A model generated the notes under the pieces. That model did not search any database, was not told where the DNA came from, and saw only the letters and a program-made list of their open reading frames with translations. A stretch of DNA of 14,782 nucleotides from Thermacetogenium sp. UBA4966. Lineage in GTDB: Bacteria > Bacillota > DSM-12270 > Thermacetogeniales > Thermacetogeniaceae. Positions 1-6,034 of this stretch are shown in pieces. Made by a program: the position numbers and the translations under genes. Position 1 is the stretch's first letter; each line of letters starts with the position of its first letter. Location: positions 1 to 14,782 of the forward strand of contig DHAA01000110.1 in the NCBI GenBank assembly GCA_002397275.1, given 5' to 3'.

Positions 1-340
1 TTCTCTCTCAAATTCATAAGAGAAAAAAGACCTTCATGGTCATTATTTTTATTGGTCAGCAAGAAATATAAAATTATATTTAATACATAGTTTATGTCAT
101 TGGATAAAGGGGTGTCAAATCTTATTAACGACTATTTTATTTAATATATCACATTTGTTCGGCATAATAATTCTAATACATTCATATTTCTCTCTTATTT
201 ACCATAAATAATCGTTTGTCTTCTTGGGAGAGCTTATACACTTACCTCTCCATATTTTTGACACTGATAGTCATAAAAGCAGTATAGAGTTATTCTTCCT
301 AAATTTTTAGGGATAAATATTTTAAAGTTATCTGTCTTGT
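1..340. other. AT-rich intergenic region without a recognisable gene
   Basis: No convincing coding frame is visible. The stretch is strongly AT-rich. It contains a weak GACC/GGTC hairpin at 30-42 followed by a T-rich run, which might end a plus-strand gene lying off the left edge. It also contains a 6-bp inverted repeat (GGAGAG at 227-232, CTCTCC at 246-251). A TTGACA at 258-263 has no good -10 at normal spacing. No tRNA, riboswitch or repeat array was recognised. Confidence 0.5.
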
Positions 341-348
341 TCAGATAA
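299..348 (-). terminator. Possible weak terminator region at the 3' end of the sulfur-relay fusion gene
   Basis: Two small inverted repeats lie at the end of the gene. TTATCTG (328-334) and CAGATAA (342-348) form a perfect 7-bp stem that overlaps the TGA stop. CCTAAA/TTTAGG lies at 299-312. Read leftward, neither is followed by a clean T-run and both stems are AT-rich, so termination here is a guess. Confidence 0.25.
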
Positions 349-2845
349 AAAGCGTTGTTCCCGAATGATCTGCTGCATTTAAAAATGTTGCTACTCCGCC
401 GATCTCCACACCATCAATCAACTCTTCCTTTTTGATGCCCATAATCTCCATAGTCATATTGCATGCCACCAACCTCACATTGAAATGCTTAGCTTGAGTG
501 ATCAGCTCCTCCAGAGAGGAAACATTTTTCTGCCGCATAATCCCGCGAATCATACGCGGCCCCATTCCCAGCATATTCATCTTGGAGAGCGTCAGTTTGC
601 CGCTGCCCCGGGGCATCATCCAGCCGAAGATGCGCTCCACGAAAGTCTTCTTTACAGGCGCCCTCCGATTCTGGCGAAGCATGTTGAGCCCCCAGAAAGT
701 GAAGAACATGGTCACCTTTTTGCCCATAGATGCTGAACCGTTGGCGATAATAAAAGCAGCGATGGCTTTATCCAGATCCCCGCTGAATACGACAAAGGTG
801 TTCTGGTCCTTACCCTTTAAAGGCTGTTGGGAAACATCTTTCTCTTGAGCAATCTGCCCAGTTTGTCCTTTTCTGATTAACGCTTTGATGACGCCGTCTT
901 TCTTTCCAATCGTCAGCAGTTGGTTGCCGGTGTTTTCGCACCAGGATTTGATGTCGCTTGTAAATCCTGGGTCAGTTGCTGAAACCTCGAGCAGATCACC
1001 ATTTTTTATTTTTTTCATCATCTCAAAGACGCTTACGATAGGACCAGGGCACTGCAGGCCGCAGGCATCTATTTTAACTGTATTAGCCGGCGCTTCTTCT
1101 TTTTCTAGTTCTGCAGCGGCCAATGTTTCCATATTGGCTTTGCCTCCGCTTGTATTTTTAGCTCTTGCCTGCTCTGAAACCCCCGCCTTTTTTTCATCCG
1201 CCACCGCTTTGTAGGTCAACCAGCCGCCGCTTAAATTCTTTACCCGTGCAAAGCCGTTCTGTACAAGGATTCGATAAGCCAGATAACCTCTGAACCCCAC
1301 ACGGCAGTAAAGAATAATATCTTTGTCTTGCGGCAGTCGCGGCAGACTCTCCCGCACAGTATTTAAAGGTATATTCACCGCTCCCGGAAGATGGCCGGCT
1401 TCATATTCTGCCTCTGTCCGAACATCAATAATTAAAGTGGATTCCCTGTTCAGCAGCTCGATTTGATGCCAATGGATAACAGCCATGTCGCCATTAACAA
1501 TATTCCCCGCCGCATACCCAGCCAGGTTGACCGGATCCTTGGCTGAAGAGAAAGGCGGAGCATAAGCCAATTCCAACTCCTGTAGATCAAAGACCGTTTC
1601 TCTCCTTCTTAGTACGGTTGCCAGGACATCAATACGCTTATCGACCCCTTCGCCGCCGACAATTTGAGCTCCCAGGAGCATCCCTTTATTCGGGTCGAAG
1701 AGCAGCTTGATGTGCATAGCTGTTGAGCCTGGATAATAACTGGCGTGAGTTCCCGGGTGGGTAAAGGAAACCTCATAAGGAATCCCCATCTTTTTTAGCG
1801 TTTTTTCATTGGCCCCAGTGGAAGCGGCAGTCAATCCAAATACCTTAGCTATTGCAGTCCCTTGCGTACCTCTGTAAACAGAGTTCTTTCCGGCGATAAG
1901 ATCAGCGACTATTCTTCCTTGTTTATTTGCGGGGCCGGCCAGCGGAATATGGGTTAGCGCGCCGGTTATAAAATCTTCTACTTCAATAACATCACCGACT
2001 GCAAAGATATGAGGATCGCTGGTCCGTAATTGCTCATTGACCACAATTCCTCCCCTCTCCCCAACGGCTAAACCCGCCCTTTTAGCAATGTCGGCTTCCG
2101 GCCTTACTCCAACAGCCATGATTACCATGTCGGTGGGGAGCTCTCTGCGGCTTTTAAGTATTACCTTAGCCACTGAGCCGTCTTCCTGGATAAAGGAGCT
2201 GACCCCGTCTCGCAGAATCAATCCAACCCCTGCAATACGCAGGTGTTGGTGCAAAATGACGGCCATCTCGTAGTCAAGAGGCGCCAGCACCTGGTCTGCA
2301 GCTTCAATGATCGTGGTCTTGATGCCTAGCTGATGCAGGTTTTCCGCCATTTCTAACCCAATAAAGCCGGCGCCGACGACTACGGCGTCTTTCGCTTGTT
2401 GTTTTTCTATAAACTCTTTGAGGACATCAACATCAGGAATATTGCGCACGGTAAAAACATTGGCGGCATCAATTCCAGGAATCTGCGGACGTATTGGCGA
2501 AGCGCCCGGCGAGAGGATTAGATAGTCATAGGTTTCACGATAAGTTTTCCCGCTCGTTTCTTGCACCTCAATCTCCTTTTGTTCGGGGAAGATTTCAGTT
2601 GCTTCACTATTAACACGCACATCAATATTGAGCCTATCCTTCATCGCCTGTGGCGTCTGCACCAAAAGTTTTTTCCGGTCGGTAATCACGTTGCCGATAT
2701 AATAGGGCAAACCGCAGTTGGCAAAAGAAATATGCTCTCCCTTCTCCAACATAATGATTTCCGCCTGTTCATCCAAGCGCCGCAGTCTGGCGGCAGCGCT
2801 CGCTCCACCCGCTACTCCCCCGATGATCACAACCTTTTTGCCCAT
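341..2845 (-). CDS. CoA-disulfide reductase-like flavoprotein fused to rhodanese, TusA and DsrE-like domains
   Basis: An 834-residue four-part protein. Residues 1-450 are an FAD/NAD(P)H pyridine-nucleotide disulfide oxidoreductase of the CoA-disulfide/persulfide reductase type: FAD motif GGVAGGASAA (9-18), single redox Cys44 in FANCGLPYY, NAD(P) motif VVGAGFIGLE (156-165), and FAVGD (281-285). Residues about 455-550 are a rhodanese domain with Cys514 in YCRVGFRG. Residues about 588-660 are TusA-like, with CGLQCPGP (catalytic Cys599). Residues about 682-834 resemble the DsrE/DsrF-like peroxiredoxin family, with Cys795 in VACNMTMEIMG. The parts are joined by low-complexity charged linkers. By family knowledge such proteins reduce CoA disulfides, persulfides or polysulfides and pass sulfane sulfur between cysteines; the natural substrate here is unknown. 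The protein is probably cytoplasmic, as no signal peptide is visible. The ATG follows AAAGGAGG at good spacing. The gene lies 92 bp behind an ArsR-type repressor and is probably co-transcribed with it. Confidence 0.93.
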   Translation of the reverse strand: MGKKVVIIGGVAGGASAAARLRRLDEQAEIIMLEKGEHISFANCGLPYYIGNVITDRKKLLVQTPQAMKDRLNIDVRVNSEATEIFPEQKEIEVQETSGKTYRETYDYLILSPGASPIRPQIPGIDAANVFTVRNIPDVDVLKEFIEKQQAKDAVVVGAGFIGLEMAENLHQLGIKTTIIEAADQVLAPLDYEMAVILHQHLRIAGVGLILRDGVSSFIQEDGSVAKVILKSRRELPTDMVIMAVGVRPEADIAKRAGLAVGERGGIVVNEQLRTSDPHIFAVGDVIEVEDFITGALTHIPLAGPANKQGRIVADLIAGKNSVYRGTQGTAIAKVFGLTAASTGANEKTLKKMGIPYEVSFTHPGTHASYYPGSTAMHIKLLFDPNKGMLLGAQIVGGEGVDKRIDVLATVLRRRETVFDLQELELAYAPPFSSAKDPVNLAGYAAGNIVNGDMAVIHWHQIELLNRESTLIIDVRTEAEYEAGHLPGAVNIPLNTVRESLPRLPQDKDIILYCRVGFRGYLAYRILVQNGFARVKNLSGGWLTYKAVADEKKAGVSEQARAKNTSGGKANMETLAAAELEKEEAPANTVKIDACGLQCPGPIVSVFEMMKKIKNGDLLEVSATDPGFTSDIKSWCENTGNQLLTIGKKDGVIKALIRKGQTGQIAQEKDVSQQPLKGKDQNTFVVFSGDLDKAIAAFIIANGSASMGKKVTMFFTFWGLNMLRQNRRAPVKKTFVERIFGWMMPRGSGKLTLSKMNMLGMGPRMIRGIMRQKNVSSLEELITQAKHFNVRLVACNMTMEIMGIKKEELIDGVEIGGVATFLNAADHSGTTLFI

Positions 2846-2937
2846 GATATACCTCCTTTTATTGATATATTCAGATATTATGATAACAACATTATTAAAA
2901 ATTAAAAATAATTACCGCCTGCCGAGTCGGAAATGCA

Positions 2938-3246
2938 TTAACTACCAAACAGCAAGCGAACAATTTTTTTAGCGTCATCATTAATCACGCTATAAAAGAC
3001 TTCCAATCCATAGCGCTTCCCTTCGATAATACCGGCGCCGCGAAGTTTGGCTAAGTGTTGTGATATGGTTGACTGCGGCATATCCAGGCAGTTCTGTATA
3101 TGGGAAACATTGCACTCCTCCTGCGCCATCAGACCCTTGACAATACAGAGACGTACCGGGTGCGCTAAAACCTTCAACAGTTCGGCTTTTTCCTTAAACA
3201 GCTTTGGGTTTGTCGTAAATGTTTCTAACTGCCGCGTCTTGCTCAC
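2938..3246 (-). CDS. ArsR/SmtB-family transcriptional repressor, three cysteines
   Basis: A winged-helix repressor of 102 residues from the GTG at 3246. The family core LAHPVRLCIVKGL is at 27-39, and the recognition helix MPQSTISQHLAKLRGAGIIEGKR is at 56-78, followed by the wing and YSV. Cysteines 34, 45 and 53 sit in and just after the second helix. Cys45 aligns roughly with the first Cys of the CVC metal site of arsenic sensors, but the second Cys of that motif is absent. Given the neighbour, it may sense thiols, persulfide or metal; this is inference. The frame stays open to an ATG at 3342, but a near-perfect promoter at 3281-3309 lies inside that extension. The GTG just downstream is therefore preferred, although its own ribosome site is weak. 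The gene leads the sulfur-relay fusion and is probably autoregulated. Confidence 0.88.
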   Translation of the reverse strand: MSKTRQLETFTTNPKLFKEKAELLKVLAHPVRLCIVKGLMAQEECNVSHIQNCLDMPQSTISQHLAKLRGAGIIEGKRYGLEVFYSVINDDAKKIVRLLFGS

Positions 3247-3280
3247 CTCGATTTGGAACGATATCTTATATCTGTTTATT

Positions 3281-3309
3281 ATAATATAATGATATTTGGA
3301 TTGTGTCAA
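3281..3309 (-). promoter_or_regulatory. Sigma-A-type promoter of the arsR-like gene
   Basis: On the minus strand TTGACA (3309-3304) is separated by exactly 17 bp from TATTAT (3286-3281), with TATAAT also present 3 bases further on. It lies 35 bp upstream of the GTG start. The AT-rich, partly symmetrical sequence over and just after the -10 could hold a repressor site. Confidence 0.75.
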
Positions 3310-3368
3310 GCGTTGCAGCTTAATCTTATACGCCGCCTTCACTTTCAGATTTCTTTAAAAGTTTTTCA

Positions 3369-3401
3369 CATGCAGATATGAACATATCCGCATGTTCATA
3401 G
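3369..3401. promoter_or_regulatory. Overlapping inverted repeats, candidate ArsR-family operator
   Basis: ATGAACAT (3378-3385) and ATGTTCAT (3392-3399) form a perfect 8-bp inverted repeat. Read as 12-2-12 half-sites (3376-3387 and 3390-3401), it resembles known SmtB/CzrA operators, whose half-sites carry TGAA/TTCA. A second, overlapping repeat pairs CATGCAGATA (3369-3378) with TATCCGCATG (3385-3394) with one mismatch. The element lies between the divergent arsR-like and metallophosphoesterase genes, about 30 bp before the latter's likely -10. Binding by the adjacent ArsR protein is inference. Confidence 0.5.
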
Positions 3402-3429
3402 TGGATGTCATGTCCGGACTTTATAGTGA

Positions 3430-3435
3430 TATAAT
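3430..3435 (+). promoter_or_regulatory. Likely -10 box of the metallophosphoesterase gene
   Basis: TATAAT lies 41 bp before the ATG. No good -35 is present at 16-18 bp upstream (TGTCAT is the best), so the promoter may need an activator or be weak. The palindrome at 3369-3401 sits immediately upstream of the -35 position. Confidence 0.45.
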
Positions 3436-3476
3436 GAACTTAAATCAAAAACGCAATTATTCAATGAGGTGATCTG

Positions 3477-4013
3477 ATGCTGATCGGACTTGTTAGCGAC
3501 TCCCACGGAGAGTTGAAGAATTTAAAGGATGCCGCCTGGAAGCTGGCTTATAACTGGCATGTGAAGCTGCTCGCTCACCTGGGTGATGAGTGTGAGGATG
3601 TCGATGCCATTCGGGACATGAGGCTGGAGATCATAGAGGCGCCCGGGGTCTACTGCCGGGAGTATCAGGATCCGGCCATCCCCAATCGTGTGCTCAAAGA
3701 ACTGGAAGGGCAGAGGATACTCTTTACCCATACGGCTGAAACCCATAAGAACGATCTCCCCGCTGACCCCGACCCCCAGCAGCTGGCTCTGAAGCATGAG
3801 GTTGACGTAGTGGCTTTCGGCCATACCCATATCCCTGAAGCAAAGCTGGAAAACGGTGTTCTCTGGGTTAATCCCGGCCACTTAAAGGATACTGACAAAA
3901 AGGGGCATGCTCCCAGCTTTGCGCTGCTGGATATCGATGAGCATAACGCCAGGGCGCTGCTGTTCGACTTAAAGAGCAGTGAGATCATCGACTCCTGCGC
4001 TATGGAAAAGTAA
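3477..4013 (+). CDS. YfcE/MJ0936-like metallophosphoesterase family protein
   Basis: A 178-residue protein of the calcineurin-like phosphoesterase fold. Visible metal motifs are SDSHG (Asp8, His10), HLGDECED (Asp37), a THTAETH histidine (His85) and FGHTH (His116, His118), ending with WVNPGH. The usual GN(D/H) motif between the second and third blocks is replaced by APGVYCREY (55-63), so the expected catalytic Asn/His pair is not seen. Family members hydrolyse phosphodiesters in the cytoplasm; the substrate here cannot be told, and activity may differ because of the altered motif. The ATG is preceded by GAGGTGAT at good spacing. The gene is transcribed away from the ArsR/sulfur locus and converges on hcp, with a shared terminator between them. 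Confidence 0.85.
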   Translation: MLIGLVSDSHGELKNLKDAAWKLAYNWHVKLLAHLGDECEDVDAIRDMRLEIIEAPGVYCREYQDPAIPNRVLKELEGQRILFTHTAETHKNDLPADPDPQQLALKHEVDVVAFGHTHIPEAKLENGVLWVNPGHLKDTDKKGHAPSFALLDIDEHNARALLFDLKSSEIIDSCAMEK

Positions 4014-4065
4014 CCTCCAGCACCAGTGCTTTCCGGATGTAATTTGCAAGGCATTGCTGTGCATA

Positions 4066-4106
4066 CAAAGAAAAGCCGGCCCCCTTTTGAAGGACCAGCT
4101 TCTCTT
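4066..4106. terminator. Bidirectional terminator between the metallophosphoesterase and hcp genes
   Basis: On the minus strand AAGCTGGTCC pairs with the GGGCCGGCTT arm around a short A-rich loop, using two G-U pairs, and is followed by TTTTCTTTG. This is a typical Rho-independent terminator for hcp. Read on the plus strand the stem is weaker (A-C mismatches) but is followed by TCTCTTTTATT, so it may also stop the phosphoesterase transcript. Confidence 0.75.
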
Positions 4107-4119
4107 TTATTCCTAATCC

Positions 4120-5403
4120 TTATCCGAGGATGGCCTTGATATCCTCCTCCGGCGTGGTGACCGGCTGAATATTGTAGTTATCCTGAAGTACTTGCAGCAC
4201 ATCCGGCGTCAGGAAAGCCGGAAGGGTCGGGCCAAGCCGCATGTCCTTAATCCCCAGATGCAGCAAGGTGAGAAGAATAGCGACCGCCTTCTGTTCGAAC
4301 CAGGAGAGAACAATGCTCAAAGGCAGGTCGTTGACTTCGCACTTAAAGGCATCGGCCAGAGCAGCCGCCACCTGGATGGCTGAATAGGCGTTATTGCACT
4401 GCCCCATATCTAAAAGACGCGGGATACCGTCGATCTCACCCAGATCCAGATAGTTGAAGCGGTATTTTCCGCACCCCAGAGTCAGTATCATACAGTCCTG
4501 CGGCAGCTTTCGGACAAAGTCTGTGTAATAGCTCCGGCTGGAGCGTGTTCCGTCACAGCCGCCGACCAGGAAAAAGCGGCGGATCTTGCCGGATTTTACC
4601 CCTGCGATAACCTTGTCTGCAATTTTAAGAACAGCCTGGTGATGGAATCCGGTCATGGTCATAGGACCGAGGTTTTCCTCCAGAGGTTTCAGGGCCAGGG
4701 CCTTTTCGATCACCGGTGTAAAGTCGCGGCCCTGGATATGCACGACATTCGGGAGATCCGCAATCCCGCAAGTAAACATGCGGTCCCTGTAAGAATCACG
4801 GGGCAGCAGCACACAGTTGGTGGTTCCCAAGATTGCACCGGAAAACTCTTCAAACTCCCTCTTCTGGTTCTGCCAGGCGGCGCCATAGTTCCCCGCCAGG
4901 TGCTTAAACTTCTTCAATTCAGGATAGGCCAGCGCCGGGAGCATTTCCCCGTGGGTATAGACATTGATCCCCTTGCCTTCCGACTGCTTCAAGAGTTCAT
5001 AAAGATCCAGCAGATCATGGCCGGTCACCAGGATCCCCGGGCCCTTCTTTGTTCCTACCTGCACCTTCGTCGGTTCCGGTTCCCCGAAGCGCTGCAGATG
5101 AGCCCTATCCAGCATCTCCATAGTACGCAGGTTTATCTCACCCGCCTTGAGCAGCAGCTTAATGTGACTGTCCAAATTAAAGTTGACATTGGTCAGCGTT
5201 GAGAAGAGCCCTTCTGCAAAAAAGGCGTCCACCTGGTCGTCATAAGCGCCGAGTTCCCGGGCATGGTAGGCATAGGCCGCTATTCCCTTGAGCGCGATGA
5301 TGAGGGTGTCCTGAAGTCCGGCGATGTCGGCATCCTTCCCACAAACACCTGATTTAGTGCAGCCGGTACCTTTCGCCGTCTGTTCACACTGGTAACAAAA
5401 CAT
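4120..5403 (-). CDS. hcp: Hybrid-cluster protein (hydroxylamine reductase), short class III type
   Basis: A 427-residue hybrid-cluster protein. The N-terminal cubane motif is Cys3, Cys6, Cys15, Cys21 (C-x2-C-x8-C-x5-C, the anaerobe-type spacing for a [4Fe-4S] cluster). All expected hybrid-cluster ligands can be found: His129 (TGHDLLDL), Glu153 (HGEMLP), Cys197 (TTNCVLLP), Cys283 (GGCDGTR, the persulfide Cys), Cys311 (LGCGKYRFN), Cys336 (GQCNNAYS), Glu370 and Lys372 (WFEQKA). Class I and II proteins are about 540-550 residues. The missing ~110-120 residues fall between the N-terminal Cys motif and the His ligand, which matches class III rather than a damaged gene. Family members reduce NO or hydroxylamine and have been linked to S-nitrosylation. 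The ATG follows GAGGAGG. The gene lies 70 bp behind an Rrf2 regulator with a shared operator-like element. Confidence 0.96.
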   Translation of the reverse strand: MFCYQCEQTAKGTGCTKSGVCGKDADIAGLQDTLIIALKGIAAYAYHARELGAYDDQVDAFFAEGLFSTLTNVNFNLDSHIKLLLKAGEINLRTMEMLDRAHLQRFGEPEPTKVQVGTKKGPGILVTGHDLLDLYELLKQSEGKGINVYTHGEMLPALAYPELKKFKHLAGNYGAAWQNQKREFEEFSGAILGTTNCVLLPRDSYRDRMFTCGIADLPNVVHIQGRDFTPVIEKALALKPLEENLGPMTMTGFHHQAVLKIADKVIAGVKSGKIRRFFLVGGCDGTRSSRSYYTDFVRKLPQDCMILTLGCGKYRFNYLDLGEIDGIPRLLDMGQCNNAYSAIQVAAALADAFKCEVNDLPLSIVLSWFEQKAVAILLTLLHLGIKDMRLGPTLPAFLTPDVLQVLQDNYNIQPVTTPEEDIKAILG

Positions 5404-5432
5404 GTTTTCCCCTCCTCAGAATTATTAATCAA

Positions 5433-5452
5433 GACTGTTTTTATCCACTATA
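5433..5452 (-). promoter_or_regulatory. Candidate Rrf2-regulator operator upstream of hcp
   Basis: This 20-bp stretch matches the stretch at 5941-5960 in the rrf2 promoter at 16 of 20 positions (plus strand GACTrTTwTwrTCCACTATA), including an identical 9-mer TCCACTATA. It lies 30 bp before the hcp ATG. TATAGT within it on the minus strand could be a -10 box, but no convincing -35 was found. Confidence 0.6.
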
Positions 5453-5473
5453 GGCGATAAAAAAACTAACGCA

Positions 5474-5920
5474 TCACTCTTTCAATTCTATACCCCCTTT
5501 CAGAGAAGCGCCTTCCCGAACCTGATCCGCCAAATCCTGCAGGGTAATCTGACTTAAGAATGCGGCGATTCTTTGTTCCAACTGCAGCCAGTTATTTTTA
5601 AGAACGCACTGCGGCGAACGAGGGCAGGCCTCTTTTTCCAGAAAACACTTATTCATCGCCAGTTTGCCTTGCATGGTCTCAATAACATCCAACAGGTTGA
5701 TCTCTTGAGGCGCCCTGGCCAAAGCAAACCCGCCGCAGGCCCCCCGCTGCGAAAGAACAAATCCGGAGCGGCTCAACTTTTGCAAGATCTTCTGCAGGTA
5801 TTCCAGCGGCACATCCTGCTCTTCAGCGATCTCCCCGGCTGTTATCTCCTTTCCGGAATGAAGAGCCAGATAAACAAGCGCCCTGATACTGTAGTCCGTA
5901 TTTCTTCTAATTATCTCCAC
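5474..5920 (-). CDS. Rrf2-family Fe-S transcriptional regulator
   Basis: A 148-residue Rrf2 regulator. The N-terminal winged helix (MEIIRRNTDYSIRALVYLA; helix-turn-helix about 27-55; wing at SQRGACGGFALARAP) is followed by the dimerisation helix. Cys92, Cys99 and Cys105 (C-x6-C-x5-C) occupy the place of the Fe-S ligands of IscR and NsrR, so it probably binds an iron-sulfur cluster; Cys62 is an extra cysteine in the wing. The gene precedes hcp, and both have a matching operator-like sequence. This suggests an NO/redox-responsive regulator functionally like NsrR, though the Cys spacing and operator differ from those I know. The start is GTG at 5920, after GAGGGTGG, close to the promoter's expected transcription start. 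Confidence 0.92.
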   Translation of the reverse strand: MEIIRRNTDYSIRALVYLALHSGKEITAGEIAEEQDVPLEYLQKILQKLSRSGFVLSQRGACGGFALARAPQEINLLDVIETMQGKLAMNKCFLEKEACPRSPQCVLKNNWLQLEQRIAAFLSQITLQDLADQVREGASLKGGIELKE

Positions 5921-5939
5921 GGCAACCCACCCTCTTTAT

Positions 5940-5973
5940 GGACTATTATAGTCCACTATAAATAACATGTCAA
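5940..5973 (-). promoter_or_regulatory. rrf2 promoter with embedded palindromic operator
   Basis: On the minus strand TTGACA (5973-5968), a 17-bp spacer and TATAAT (5950-5945) form a consensus sigma-A promoter. The -10 box sits inside a perfect 7-bp inverted repeat with a one-base centre, GGACTAT/ATAGTCC (5940-5954), and the adjacent TCCACTATA is shared with the hcp upstream region. This layout implies steric autorepression by the Rrf2 protein. Confidence 0.85.
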
Positions 5974-5988
5974 CAGGCATAAATAAGA

Positions 5989-6020
5989 AGAGGCCGGCTC
6001 TTCGTTTCGAGACAGCCTCT
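5989..6020 (-). terminator. Terminator of the EF-G-like gene
   Basis: On the minus strand AGAGGCTG-T-CTC pairs with GAG-C-CGGCCTCT, with one mismatch and one wobble pair around an A-rich loop, and is followed by a T-rich run (TCTTATTTAT). It lies 14 bp past the EF-G-like stop and just before the rrf2 promoter. Confidence 0.7.
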
Positions 6021-6034
6021 CATAGGATATATCT

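Noticed and set aside
258..288. TTGACA plus TATAGA as a plus-strand promoter
   Set aside because: The spacing is 19 bp with a poor -10, and it would only drive transcription into the 3' end of the convergent fusion gene.
3247..3342. N-terminal extension of the ArsR-like protein to an ATG at 3342
   Set aside because: A consensus promoter lies within the extension, and the extra residues do not look like the family.
4639..5202. Plus-strand open frame of 187 codons opposite hcp
   Set aside because: It has no family resemblance or good ribosome site and lies wholly within the clearly real hcp gene on the other strand. Similar opposite-strand frames inside the EF-G-like, NuoF-like and fusion genes were dropped for the same reason.
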